NCBI GenBank assembly: GCA_022264855.1
Contig: JABYQU010000053.1
Location: 124,001-188,000 of the forward strand
From: Lenzites betulinus
Taxonomy: Eukaryota; Basidiomycota; Agaricomycetes; Polyporales; Polyporaceae
Length of the DNA: 64,000 bases
Direction of reading: 5' to 3'
In this document: piece by piece, positions 15,543 through 27,435 of the stretch
Numbering within the stretch: position 1 is the first letter of the stretch
Layout: each line of letters starts with the position of its first letter
Notes under the pieces: model-generated
Told to the model about the DNA's origin: nothing
The model's database searches: none
Seen by the model: only the letters and a program-made list of their open reading frames with translations
Program-made: the position numbers and the translations under genes

Positions 15543-18302
15543 CCTCCCGTTTTCAGATCACGCGTTCGGACGGGGTCGGTGCTCGGGACTGCTCGGTATG
15601 TGTTCTATATTCGCGCGCGCAGCGACTACTAATACATGGCGGAGCGACAAACAGGATTGTGCTGGGAGGAAGCGTGGGACAACGGACGATGGGAGGCGAT
15701 ACGGGGCGTTGAATGGTGGAAATGGAGAGGATGGCACAGCGGCCCTTCTGGGCGGCGTGGCCGTGATTGACTTGTTTGGGTCCCCAGGCGCCCAAACCTT
15801 CTTCCCACTCATCCAGGACCCCGGAACCCCGCCTTCCCCCTCTCGCCACCACAGCCTTTCCTCCTTCCGTCCGCCGTCCCCGGCATCGCCGTCCGTCACC
15901 TCCCCATCTTTGTTCCCCCGTGCGTACACACGCTCCGCCGTCCAGCTGGGCTCGCGGGCGCGTCAGTGCGTGCCTGTGCGACCGCGCGTGGGCCACAGTA
16001 GTCACCCCATGTGCGCACGCACCCCGCGCCGCTCCTCGAGCCGCGCGCGTGGCGTCCCGGCCGAGCCTTGCTCTTCGCCACCAGATCCGGGATCCACCCG
16101 CTGCGCCCACGCCCCCGCACACGCGGCCTCGCCCCACCCGCCGCAGCCGCGCAGCGCACGACGGCGACTGGCTGGACCCCGTCCGACGCTACTCAACGCC
16201 GGCCCTCGATCCCGCCTCCATGTCCGCTTTCGGCGATCCCCTTGCCTTATATGGCTACTTTCGTCCCTCCTCCCCACCGCGTGCCTGCCGCGCCGCGCCC
16301 CCGCCCGCCCTTCGCCCGCGTTCTGCTGACCATCCTCGACGTCGGGAAGGCGGGCGTCGACGTTCGCTGGCTGTTGCGGCGGCGCTGTCTTCTATCTGGC
16401 GCCGGGTGTGCCCACCTTTGTTCGTCAATCCGCCTCGTGCCTGGCTTCCTCACGTAAAAATCATCCGGAGAAGCCTTTGTGGCTGAACTACGCCCACGCG
16501 ACTCCATCTCTGGAAAACTCCTCACGCCACGAGTGCGGGCACCCTGGCTCAACACACACACGAGGCCCGCGACTCTCCCGGTATACTCAAACGAACAGCT
16601 GCTGCACAAATGCACACACCTAACGCCCAGCCTAATGCCCATCCGCAATCGTCGTATTGTTCCCGAGGCCCGAAGCGCACGCCGGACGATCAGCGCACGG
16701 TGGCGACAACGTTCGCGCTATCGCCCCCGCGGAAGCATCACAAAGCATATGCATCACGCCAGACGTTCAAACCGACGTCGACGCATCCGTCAGCGCAGGT
16801 GCGTGCGGCATTCATACCCGGGCCCAGTGTGCGCCTCCGCGACGCTCTCGACATCCTGTCTTCTATGTTAGGAGCGGAGTGCGAGCGTGCGCTGGCACGA
16901 CTCCGGGATGGTGCCAGGACTGGCAATAGGACTCCCTCGTTTATTGGCTCGCACGGCCACGGGCTGTTGAGCGCTAGCTTCACACAGCCCAACCTTGTGT
17001 ATATCCGGCCCAACCTTAATGTGCCATTCGCCCACGATGCTATCTGATCTGCTCATGGGCATCGAGCCCCGCCAAGTTGTACTAGGGCCCGCGGTGCGTG
17101 TCCTTTGATGTTCCCGGTGACTGTGGTCAGTACAGCTCAAGCTTGGTGTCTGCATCGCAGTACTCAACTAAATGTACTATATGGCGTCCTAGCACTTACA
17201 CCGACACTGGAGACATGTACTTCCAGACTTCCAAAGTTCAGCGCTCCGATACGAGGACTTGCCAAATGCACCAAGACTCCACACAGCCGAATGGAGCACC
17301 AGCGGTACTCAAAGGTACTCAACGTCAACTCGGTACGTCCCTGAACGTTAACTCGCCTGACCACCCCCGCACGCCTCGATGTCGGAAGGATGACCCTCTT
17401 CTGACTGCGATTAGCACACTCCAGAGCGAATACAGAAACGCAGCCGCTCGAGCCTGGGCCGCGTCGTATCCTGTGACTTGAGTCGCCGAGCCTCAGGCCT
17501 CAGGTTTCAAGGTCGCAGCACAGCGTGGAGCACCCGCGTATTCGCAAGTGCGGGATGTCGTGTATATATGAATGTCATCAATACGGACATCAGCATCGCC
17601 GTAAACAACCAGTACTGGTTCCACTAGGCATCCCACTCGCCCGGTGTCGTTCAGCGTGCCATGCAGATCGACACGGTCTCACGGTGCAGTGACTATCCAC
17701 GATGCCATCGACCGATGCTGCCGCAAGGCACCTCTGCACGGCACGCCTCAAGGCCTCGATACCACACTCCATCGGTCGCCGTCGAAGTTCCAAGGCCGAA
17801 CCTATCGAAGACAGAGCAAAATTAGCCCCGCCGGGCTTCTTCGGCGGGTGCTGCTACAGCAAGATGACGTGAATCACTGTTGGGCACCGCAGTCATCCAC
17901 AACGTTGACATGCTCGATGCAGCTCCAGCTTCAGCTTCAAGGCTGAAGTGGACGGGAAGCCAGAATACAATTCACAACTCGCGTATATGTAGACGGTACG
18001 CGAGCCGTCAACAGGGCGTCCCGATGGATAATTTCGGCTGTGTAGCTATAGGATGATTGGGGATGTTTTTTGGGGGAGGGGGCGCTGCGGTAAGCGGTAC
18101 GTATATACGTAGAAGTGCAGAACATCTACCGGGCAATGGTCGTAGCTATCAATACACGGCTTACAAATCGGCGCATCGTACTGGGCGCAGCGTCAAGAGT
18201 CATAGCATCGCAGGCGCGAATGTCAAATAACGTGTCCGACACCCCCTCAAGGGTACGGTATGTTCGTAGGTGCGATCCCAGCACACCGACACGTCGTCAT
18301 TT
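15543..18302. other. Long intergenic region, no supported gene
   Basis: This is the 5' side of the FYRN gene and the 3' side of the amidase gene. Open readings at 15.7-16.5 kb follow GC-rich composition and have no recognisable domain. A short perfect hairpin (CCGCCG stem) sits near 17828-17848. No tRNA-type internal promoter boxes were seen. Confidence 0.4.
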
Positions 18303-20763
18303 TCACGCACCAGGCTGAGGAGCCTCGGCGCTCTTCGGATACGTCCACACCTCCACCGTCTCCTGGCGGCGCCCCATCGCGTGCAGTAGCTGCGGCCGCC
18401 CGCTGTTGCGCCGCAGGCAGAAGAGCGACGACGAGCCCGCGAACGAGAACCCTGATGACACCGCGCACCCAGTCAGCATCGCCGCGTACCTCCCTCCGCC
18501 GAACCCGTCGCGCGCACGCACCTTTCTCCGACCCGCTTCTATTGCATATAATCACAAGGAGCTCCTCCCCCGGCTGCCGTTCGCCCTCGTCCTCCAGCCC
18601 GCGCGTGCGCGCATGGTCCTCCCACCCGCCGTCCTCCCTGCTCCCGCGCCCGTCGTCCTCCTCGCGCACGCGCGCCCACAGCGGGCGCAGCCGCATCCCC
18701 CAGTAGTTCACCGTGCTCCAGTCGGGGTCGTCGTGGCTCTGCCCGGGCACGCTCTCGCGCGAGTCCAGCCACGCGTTCAGGAGCACGAGCGTGCGCGTGC
18801 GCTGGGCGATGCAGTGCGCCGCGAGCTCGTACGGGCCCGCGCGGAGGCTCGTCCACGCGGCCGGCGGCTGTGCGTTGAGGTCCATGCAGATCGCGAGCGT
18901 GAGCGTGCCTAGCGGCGGGGGCAGGTGGAACGTCACGAAGCCGGGGCCTGTCGGGACGGGGGTTAATCTGGTGCACGAGCGCGCCGAAGGGGGCGGAAGG
19001 GAACATCGGTCCGCAGAGCGTAGGCTCTGCCGCTGGCCTTTCCGGAAGAGGCGCGAGCAGGGGATCGTCGCGCGCCCGTCCCACACCCTCGCGCGCCGAC
19101 GGTGGGTGCACGCACACGCTCCCCGCTTCTCAGGCACATTCGGAAATGCAGGCCTCTGTCCCCTCGGAGCCCCGAACGGAGGACTAGCGAACGACGAAAG
19201 GAGTACTCACCCGGTTTAGCCCAGGTCATGTCCGTCTCATACAGGTTTGTTTTCCGATACTCGCCCACGAACTCTCCGCCAGGACCGTACAGTGCAGCCG
19301 CATTTGCGCCGATGCGCTCTGCTATGCGTCCGTTACCAAGCCGTATAGGCGGGGTGAGCTCATGCGGCAGGAGACGTTCCGGGTACCCCGCGACAACATA
19401 ACAATGAAGACGGGCGGCGAGCGCGGCGCAAAAGCGTGACGTTGGCCCCGTGCGCGGCTCTTCTAGGTGTGGTGCGATGGCAGCAGCGTTGGGGAAGATG
19501 TATCCTGGGAGGAGTGGGGACGTGTGTTAGCGGGAGTGCGGAACTGCTGAGCAGCACGGCCGGAGCATAGTCGTCGCGGTGAGCACGTTTCTGAGAATTT
19601 GATCTCCGAGCAGACGGAGACGGTATACTGGGCGCAGGTAGCACAGGAAGGGATGCGAGACACCCTCGATGAGTTACAGTACTACATATACGCCGACTGG
19701 AATGAAGGTGCCCGGAGAGATGTTTTGCACGTTGACGCGTGCGCACATGGGAACCTCTTGGTAGTCTCGTCACCAGTCGATATAGAATGGCCCGCGAAGG
19801 GCTTTACCTACGCGCGATACGTGCCCGCGGCTGGATTGGCCGCTAAGATATCATAGTGCCGAGTACGCTCGTCGCTCTAACCAGCCGCCTCTGCCCTAGT
19901 CGTGTATGTCAAAATATACCTGTGGTCGCTGCAAGGGGAGCCCATTCACTGGCTTCAAATGTGGGCCTTCGGGGCTTTATAGGATACGCATATATCACTT
20001 GATATAATATGACCTCGAGCGCGTGGAGTGTATGCATAAGACTGAGATTTCAAATATCTGTCTTCACTGATGTTGAATCGCGCGAGCAGTCCCGTAAAGT
20101 CATCGTGACGTAGGAGTCGGTCTCCGACCTCCAGCTCAGCGTGAAGTGCTCTGGCGAAAAAATATGAAAGGCGCGACGCGCTGTGCGCGGGACCTGCCTC
20201 TGGACGAAATCCACCAGACTTTATAGAGCGTTCCTCTGCCTTGGTTTTCTACTCTGACGTGCCCAAACAGGACGCGCTGCATGAGGTCTGATGACAAGAC
20301 CAAATTTGGGGGTGCCTCAGTGCAAAAAAACAGGCGGGCACGCGTATTTCCTACTGTTCATGGACACAGGTTCATGGACAGCAGAAAAGACTTGGCACCG
20401 GAGCTTGATAGAAAGTCTCCGTTCGGCGGGAGCAACAATACGGCAAACGCGGCCCTTGACGGGAGGCTGTCATGTTTCGATGGTGGCGCACATACCTGTG
20501 AATACCATCTCCGGCAGACAGACGAGGTCGACCGTATTTGGTCTAAGTCTGCATAGGTCCGGGTAGTCGTTTCACTGCTTGTATGGGAGGAGTGCAGCGG
20601 ATGATGCAGAAAGTAAACATACCGCTCGCATAATGATTGTGCCTTACGGATATTATCCTGGACTTGTCCGATCTTTGGCAATCGTGTCGGCGATGAGTAC
20701 GCGGACGAGCAGAAGGTGTGGTCTTTGTACCTTCGGATCGAATTGGACGACTGCGACGCGCAT
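18303..20763 (-). CDS. NTA1: Protein N-terminal amidase (nitrilase superfamily, Nta1-like)
   Basis: Nta1 deamidates N-terminal Asn and Gln so that proteins enter the N-end-rule degradation route. Joined exons read MRVAVVQFDPK, IGQVQDNIRKAQSLCER, LRPNTVDLVCLPEMVFTG, YIFPNAAAIAPHLEEP, ALAARLHCYVVAGYPERL, GEFVGEYRKTNLYETDM and LGTLTLAICMDLNAQPPAAW. The nitrilase triad is visible: Glu in PEMVFTG, Lys in EYRKTNLY, Cys in AICMDLN. Further conserved parts are QRTRTLVLLNAWLDS and ELLVIICNRSG. A charged insertion follows WARVREEDDGRG. The ATG at 20763 is chosen because it starts exactly at the first beta strand. The intron after MVFTG is 991 bp, far larger than the others. The gene is divergent from the SNF1 beta-subunit gene. 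Nta1 is preferred over other nitrilases because of the overall pattern. Confidence 0.88.
19505..20495 (-). other. Oversized intron of the NTA1-like gene (991 bp)
   Basis: The donor GTATGT follows FTG and the acceptor CTCCCAG precedes YIFPN; the joined sequence is the expected nitrilase motif, so the intron is well supported. On the plus strand inside it lies an open stretch 19551-19856 with no ATG at its head. It includes VYWAQVAQEGMRDTLDELQ and DIEWPAKGFTYARYVPAAG. I do not recognise it; it could be chance or a relic of an insertion. Confidence 0.8.
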
Positions 20764-21506
20764 GGAAGCGTTGCGCAAAGCAGAGTAGGCACGGTAGAAT
20801 GTATGGCTGAGTGGCCCCGTGGTGCAAAGGAGTGAATACGGAGGTGGTCGACGTACGAAGCAAAGTGCGAAATGAGAGCGGTTGTGCTCATTCCGTCCAT
20901 TGACGGGACAAACGGGCGCCTAGCGGCGGAATAGACGCGGGGACCAATCGGAAGAGGAGAATGTGGGAGTATAAGGAATTAAGAGTCCGCCAGACTCCGA
21001 TAGCCGGGACATCGATTTTCCACGGTCCGCGATGCAGCTGATTACAGCAGACGGGCGTCTAGAGCGGGCTTGTGCACTGTGTGCCAGTCTAAGTCTTTGT
21101 CGGCGGGACTGTAATAACTCGTTCTCCTCCTCCTCAACGCGCTCGGCCTCTGTTCTCTGTTTCGAAGTTTGTCGACGCTCGGCCTCTGATATTTTCGAAG
21201 TTTGTCCGCCCGCTCCTTTCCGCCTACCCCCACTTCTCCCGGAGAACACTCCCCCTCGTCCCCCATCCCCACCGGTAAGCATTTGTCATGGACTACCGCA
21301 ACAACTCGCCAGATGCGTGCTAAACTAGCTGACGCTGACTGCGCCTCGGCAGATTCAAACGGGGTGTAAAGCCTCCTTGGGCACCGACATCTGCTCCCCT
21401 CCGGCTCGCTCAGGGCCTCCTCCACGCACGCACCCGCTGATCATCTCGATTCTGCCCGTCTTCTGGCCCGCTCCTCCTCCTAAAGTGCCCGCGCCCCAAG
21501 ACGAGC
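20764..21506. promoter_or_regulatory. Divergent promoter between NTA1 and the SNF1 beta-subunit gene
   Basis: 743 bp between two diverging ATGs. A CT-rich stretch (about 21120-21260 and 21380-21480) precedes the beta-subunit start, as is common in fungal promoters. No clear TATA box or gene was seen. Confidence 0.45.
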
Positions 21507-23217
21507 ATGGGCAACACTTCCTCCAACCCCAACGCCGCCAACGCCCGCCTCGAATCCCCCTCCCGCAACATCTCCTCGCGCGGCGGAAGCCCGAATCCCT
21601 CCAACACCTCCCACCGCGTCCACCGCTCCCTCCGACACAAGAAGAAATCCCTCGAGTTGCCCGATCTGGCGTCCCTCACCCTCACCCCGGCGTCCTCCTC
21701 CCCTGCCTCCGTGTCTCCCCACCCCGCCCATCGGCGGCCCCGCGCGTCGTCGCCGATCCCGATCCCGACCTCTGCCAACCCCCCGCAGCAGACGTTCAGG
21801 CCGCAGAACAATCTCCCCTCGGCCGCGCGCATCGACCGCCTCAGAGATGGCTACTCGCGCTACAAGTCGTCCCTCAGCGCGTTCAATTCGACCCGCTCAT
21901 TTCAGTCTGTCGTGCCAGAGTCGCCCCCGCGGAACGATATGCCCCTGAGGCACGAATTTGTACCCGAGGTCGTCCACAGCACCATCCCCCTGGCGCTCCT
22001 ACGAGCAGAAGAGGAACCGCACCGCGTCGAGCCCGTCAAGGTTAAAATCGTATGGAAGCAGAGCGGGCGGAAGGTGTATCTGATCCGGGCCGGCGACAAT
22101 AATTGGCAAAATCGACAGGTCATGGAATTCGAGTGAGTGCCCATCATGCTTCCCGCAGCGCGCCCGCTCATCATGTTCCGTCAGTCCGCAAACGGACACG
22201 TTTTGGACCCTCGTAAACCTCCTGCCTGGCACACACCACTTCAAGTTCATCGTCGACGACCAGGTTCGGCTGACAAATGACTATCCTCGGGCGGTTGACG
22301 ACCGAGATGGTTCCCTCGCAAATTACGTCGCTGTTACGGCTCCGTCGGGCACCGGATCGCCCACGCACCAGGCGTCCGGGTCGCCCGTCGTGCCCACCCA
22401 CCCACATCCACCAATGCACCAGAACTCGTTCTGGAGCGACTCGAGCGGCGCTGCGGGCGGCACAAAAGGCAAGGAAGCCGACTGGACGACAGAAATCCCG
22501 CAGGAGCTTATGGCCGCCGCCGCCGAGGAAGAGGCATACCTCGCCCGCGCTGACTCCCCTACCTCCTCCGCGAGCGGCATCCCCACGCCGAACATCCCGC
22601 CCGCACCCGTGCTGCCCCGCCATCTCGACAAGCTGATCCTGAACGTGCGCCCGATCTTGGCGGGTCCTGCCTTGGGAGGTGCGCCGTCCACGTCGAACAG
22701 CAGTGAGCGCGAGAAACGGCGAAACGGCCGTGAAAGGGACCGCTCACGGCGCGACCGCGACCGCGGACGAGATGCGGACCGGGATAGCCGTACTCGTCCT
22801 GCAAACCTCGGCATGACGGCCGCGGAACTGCAGGCGAGCAGCGCAGCGGAGGAGGCGGCACGTGCGAAGGCGCCGCCTCCGTTGAACCTGCCCGTGGTGA
22901 CTGCATCGGGGACGGACGTGACAGCGGCGCTGATGGCGCAACAGGCGGCGGGCCCGCCGACACCACCCGCGAGCCAGGCGCGGCCGTGGGACGGGCCGGG
23001 CGTGTCCGACGACGCGAGCGTGCTGCCGGTGCCGTCGCACGTCGTACTGCACCATCTGAGCACCAGCGCGATCCGGAACGGCGTCCTCGCGGCGGCGAAC
23101 ACGACGCGGTACAGGAAGAAGGTGCGTAGCGACGCTGTCGGTCTGCATGCAGCGGATGCTGACCGGCGGCGGGATCCCGTGCAGTACATTACGACCATCT
23201 ATTACAAGCCGACATGA
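21507..23217 (+). CDS. SNF1/AMPK complex beta subunit (Sip2/Gal83 type)
   Basis: This scaffold subunit links the SNF1 kinase to the gamma subunit and targets it in the cell under glucose limitation. Three exons (21507-22132, 22185-23121, 23185-23217) give 531 residues. MGNTSS at the start is an N-myristoylation signal. The carbohydrate-binding module has VKVKIVWKQSGRKVYLIRAG, then TDTFWTLVNLLPGTHHFKFI and VDDQVRLTNDYP. The C-terminal ASC domain has DWTTEIPQELM, PPAPVLPRHLDKLILN, VLPVPSHVVLHHLSTSAIRN and a final TRYRKKYITTIYYKPT. Between the CBM and ASC core is an insertion rich in Arg, Asp and Ala not needed for the fold. The myristoylation motif fixes the start. Confidence 0.95.
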
Positions 23218-25506
23218 CCCCTCTTGCATACGCGCGAGAACGACTCCTCATGCTTGACCTCCGTTCTGTCCGTGTTCCCGCTGTTGTCCGTCGATATGCT
23301 CCATCTACACCTCCCCATGTCACTCCTTCCGGCCGCCCACATAGACCAGCGTGCCCGCGCGCGCTGCACCCACCCACGCCCGTTGTCCGCTCCGCCGTCT
23401 GCGCATATTTTGAGTCCTGCCGATCTGGCACACACATGCTGCATGCTTCCTCAATTCATTGGTCATAGAGAGGAGCCCCCGGTGCTCCGTCCGCCCCTGC
23501 CTCTGCCTCTGCTCCGCCCGGTCCCGTTCGGTCCCCAAGCGTCTGTCGATCCAGGTATGTACCCTCTTCCACGGATCCCATATATCCAGGGCCGCAGCTC
23601 ACCCAAATTTACTCGCCGCAGTGTCCGCCATATACATCACATCATCGCCGCATAGACATGGGCGCCTCGCTCCCCCTCGCCCCTTCCTTGTCTCCGCCCA
23701 CCACGAGCCCGCACGGCGTTACGAGTATCGAAGAAAAGGAAGAAGAAAGAACAGACTGTATTCGTACACCGCCGCATCCCCGTCTCGCTCTCGCTCATCG
23801 CATACCCCCGTTCTCCCACCTCGGCCCGCTGCCCTCCCGCGCCTTGCTTGTTGTCCTTGTTCCTCCTCTGGATTTCTGCCGCCCGCCCGCCTCTCTTGTT
23901 CGGCGCGCTGCACGTCGACTTCGTGTATAGACTTCCACCCGCTTGAACGTGCGTTCTCGTCCGAGAAACTATCGAGGTCTAAGGACAGGCGCGGCCGGCT
24001 GGAACCTCGCCATTTCTTGTCTGGGGGACGGAGATAAGGGCGGGAGGATGACGGGAGGTATTTGGGTCTCTTTCTGCACATAGTTCGTATCTGGACTGGT
24101 CTGATGTCATGTCGTGCTGTATCCATCCATCCATTTATTCTGCGCTCTCCCGGAGAGGCGTGGTGTGCTGTGTTCGATCATGCATATGAGTCTCGAGGTA
24201 GAAGCATCGATGTCTCGACGTCCATGCCAACGTCCAAGGCTATGTTTCCACTTCAATACAGCTTCTCGCTGAGTTGCTCGTCGCTCGGACTGCATGCTTC
24301 CCGCTGCGGATCTAAAAGCACTCCCCAGTCCTCCCAGCGTCGACGTCCACATGAGCCCGCCCGGCATCCTACATTTTAAGTCAAATCTATTCCAAGCGAC
24401 GTATATCGGTAGATGAATAACTGAGCAATGCTACATTGGGATTGGGATGAGAGAACACGTATGTACTATGGACGGCATGTACGGAAGATGGGATATATAT
24501 GTGTGTGTTAAAGCTGCAGCCGACGGACGCGGCAAAACCTGGATCCTCTGCGCCCGAAGGTCTGTCGGGGATATGCTATACTATGGTCAGCGTGCACCGC
24601 CAACGACGTGATAGTACTACAGACACAGGTTACTATATCACAGGCGCGTTCGTCCGCGAAGGAGGAACGAATCCGAACGTAAAAGGTGAAGGTGAAAGTA
24701 AGAAGGGGGTATATACATCCCGTCTCCGTCCGGCGCGCGACGAAAAGCACGTCCCGCGCCGAACCCGAACAAATCCCAATCGCACGCGCGTTTTCTACAG
24801 GAAGCAGAAGGGAAGGGGGGGTAACAAGCAAGGAGGGGCGTTTTTACACGGAACTGTGAAGGGGGGATCCTGTCCTCGGCTATGGTGCTGCTACCCCGCA
24901 CCGCGGAGTACTGGTGACCGGGGTGCTCGGCACTCGGGCTGGGGGGAGAGCATATCGGGAAGGCGCGGCAGGGGGTCATGAAGCAAAAATACGTACAGTA
25001 TAAGATTGTGAATGTCGGAAGGGTATGAAGGTATATAGACAGGGACGCGACGCGCGAAGTGGAGGTGCACGCGTCCCATGTAGACAGGTAAATAGGGTGG
25101 GTGGGCGAGTAGGAGTGGGCGCATGCTGGACGTCGAGACCAGGGGTGAAGGTGCAGGGAAAGGCGATGATGATGCAGGGCAACGCAAGGAGGGGGGCGAC
25201 GGCCAGCGGGCGGACTTGGTGGATAGCGTAGTGTGACGACAGACAAGCGACGAAGACGACGACGGACGGCGGCGGCAGGAGTGGGTGAGAACAAACATAG
25301 GCGTACTAGCGGCACAGCAAGGCTTCTGAAATGTGAGGCAGGCGAGCGGGTGTTGACGTCGGCACTAGGCAAATCCGGGGCTGCACGCGCCGCGAATCAA
25401 GTATTAGCCGCACATTCCGCCGGGGACGAGCTCTCGAGGGAACCCGCGCACGAAGCGAAACGCACACTCACCAAAACGACCGACAACACACCGAGTGTAC
25501 AGCGCT
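23218..25506. other. Convergent intergenic region, no supported gene
   Basis: The region lies between two converging stop codons. Several open readings of 80-190 codons exist on both strands near 23.4-24.1 and 24.5-25.4 kb, but none shows a domain, a credible start with splicing, or conserved spacing. Part is presumably 3' UTR of both neighbours. Confidence 0.4.
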
Positions 25507-27435
25507 CTACACGGCCATCCCGACGCTCCCGCGCGCCCCATAGCTGCTGATCCGCTTCTTGGCGAGGAACGCCGGGAGCTCCTCCTCGACCGCGCGCAGC
25601 GTGTCGATGGGCACCAGCCCGCGCGCGCCCGATGCGCACCTCTCCGCGTACGCCCACCCGTCGTCGAACCGGCGCAATATGCGCAGCGTGTCGCCTGGCA
25701 CGACTGCCATTTCGTCGCCCATCGTTGGCACGAACGGCCGACGCACCACCTCGATCGGCGCGAAGTGCTCCTGCGCGGATGCCGCGGCGGCGGTGCTAGC
25801 GAGCGAGGGCGCTACGGACATGGAAGGCGACGCGGGGCGCACCTCTGCGCTGTCGAGGAACGGGTTCTCCGCGGGGACCGACGGGATGGGCGTGGGGACG
25901 TGCTCGGACGCGTCTGGGGTGAAGAACGCGCTGGAGCTGTGGAAGGAGCCCACGGAGCTGCTCACCATGACGGACGCGCGGCTGTGTGCGTCGTCCTGTG
26001 GCGGGCGCGGGAACGAGAACGTCTCGGAGGGCGAGAAGGGGCGGACGGAGAACGGGGAAGGGAAGTCTCCGCCGTACGGAGAGCCCTCTGCGCTCGCGGC
26101 GGCGGCGGGTGCGGCGAGGTACTGCGTCGCGGATGCCTGCGAGGGCGGGCGGCTGCCCGAGGACGAGAACGAGCCAATGCTCGAGCGGTCTGGGGCTGCT
26201 CGGACGGTCGGGCTTGGCTCGGACTCGACGGTGTGCGAAGCGGGGGGCATGGCGATCGAGCCGCTGAGGTTGCTTGGCCACACCTGCGACATCTCATCCG
26301 AGGTCGCCGTGAGGAAGTCGATCTGCGGAGGGGGCGTGGGTATGTTCCCGCGGTCAAAGTGCGTTGCGAAGCTGCTGCGTGCGGATCGCGCACCCGGGCT
26401 TGCGCCGTCCTGATACTCGTCATCGTTGCTCGCACCAGCGTATGCGCCTGCGGCGAACCACGTCTTGCGGCGACGGAGGCGCTTGGCAATCACACGCCGC
26501 CTGCAGCAGAAGGCGAGGAAGAGGAGGAGGAGGACCGCGAGTATGACGCAGATGGCGACAATGATGCCTGCCGACAATCCATGATGGACAGCGGCGTCGT
26601 TGCTCGACGGATCAGCGAGGCTCGTGCTTGATGTTGTCCCTGCCTCTGTCCCGGTGGGCGATCCACCAAGAGTTCCCCGCGCTGTCGACTTTCCACTGGA
26701 ACCCGCGGCACCAGCGGAGGTGGAGATTGAGCTGCCGCCGGGGGCGGCGGTCTCGCCTGGTGCGAGCGACACCGTCGTGCCAGAGACGAAGGCGCCGTTA
26801 GCGTTGATGACCACGCTGAGGTTGGTGGCGGTCGCGGAGTCTGCGGCAGCCCCGCTCGCAGCGTCGGCGCCCGAGTTTGGGAGGGATCCCGACGCGGCCG
26901 AGGACGAATCGGAGGCGAGCGAGCCCGATGCGACAGGTGCGTTGCCCGATCCGGACGCGGCCGCACCAGAGTTGTTCGAGGTCTGGCCGGCGCTCGAGGA
27001 CGCAGAGTCGCCGCCGCTGCCATTTGCATTCGAGTCGCCAGAGCTGCCGCTGTTCGAGCCAGTGCTTCCGCTGCTGCTGCCGCTATTCGATCCGTCTCCA
27101 CTGCTGCCGGGGGAGTTATTGCCACTACTGCTGCCGCCCGTGCCGCTGCTGGGCGCGGTCGAGGTCGGTTGCGGGGTATTGGACGTAGTGGTGGGCGCGG
27201 GAGCCTGCGTGGGGGTCGTGCTAGTCGTGCGCGCGTTGGCCGTCGTGCTCGTGCTCGTCGAGTGCGTGCCGTCAATGATGGGCGTAAGAATAGGGGCGAG
27301 CGGTTTTAGGATGGGGTCGAGGATGGGTATGTCAGGTATCGGGAAGGGGAGGTTGATGAGGGCGCGCTCATCGAGGTCGCCGGTGCGCCGATGCCGGTGC
27401 TGCATGGTGTTGCGGGCAGCGACGGCAGCGTGCAT
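25507..27435 (-). CDS. Single-pass membrane protein with Ser-rich outer region and C-terminal SH3 domain
   Basis: One exon of 642 codons. Residues about 55-285 are Ser/Thr/Gly-rich, typical of O-mannosylated surface regions. One transmembrane helix spans about 290-311 (GIIVAICVILAVLLLLFLAF), followed by a basic stop-transfer RRRVIAKRLRRRK, so the C-terminus should be cytosolic. A Ser/Pro-rich cytosolic segment leads to an SH3 domain at about 565-614 with RRPFVPTMGDEMAVVPGD, ILRRFDDGWAYAE and GLVPIDTL. The layout resembles fungal surface sensors that pass a signal through SH3 binding, but it has one helix, unlike four-helix Sho1. There is no classical signal peptide; the single helix may act as signal anchor. 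The lack of introns is unusual among its neighbours. Confidence 0.85.
   Translation of the reverse strand: MHAAVAARNTMQHRHRRTGDLDERALINLPFPIPDIPILDPILKPLAPILTPIIDGTHSTSTSTTANARTTSTTPTQAPAPTTTSNTPQPTSTAPSSGTGGSSSGNNSPGSSGDGSNSGSSSGSTGSNSGSSGDSNANGSGGDSASSSAGQTSNNSGAAASGSGNAPVASGSLASDSSSAASGSLPNSGADAASGAAADSATATNLSVVINANGAFVSGTTVSLAPGETAAPGGSSISTSAGAAGSSGKSTARGTLGGSPTGTEAGTTSSTSLADPSSNDAAVHHGLSAGIIVAICVILAVLLLLFLAFCCRRRVIAKRLRRRKTWFAAGAYAGASNDDEYQDGASPGARSARSSFATHFDRGNIPTPPPQIDFLTATSDEMSQVWPSNLSGSIAMPPASHTVESEPSPTVRAAPDRSSIGSFSSSGSRPPSQASATQYLAAPAAAASAEGSPYGGDFPSPFSVRPFSPSETFSFPRPPQDDAHSRASVMVSSSVGSFHSSSAFFTPDASEHVPTPIPSVPAENPFLDSAEVRPASPSMSVAPSLASTAAAASAQEHFAPIEVVRRPFVPTMGDEMAVVPGDTLRILRRFDDGWAYAERCASGARGLVPIDTLRAVEEELPAFLAKKRISSYGARGSVGMAV

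Noticed and set aside
15767..16486. Plus-strand open readings upstream of the FYRN gene
   Set aside because: Composition follows the GC-rich promoter side of the FYRN gene; no domain, and alternative frames are equally open.
17828..17848. CCGCCG hairpin as a terminator or RNA gene
   Set aside because: Short isolated stem in a eukaryotic spacer, with no transcript context.
23224..24126. Overlapping readings on both strands between the beta-subunit gene and the SH3 gene
   Set aside because: No conserved motif and most lack an ATG; the region fits 3' UTR and spacer.
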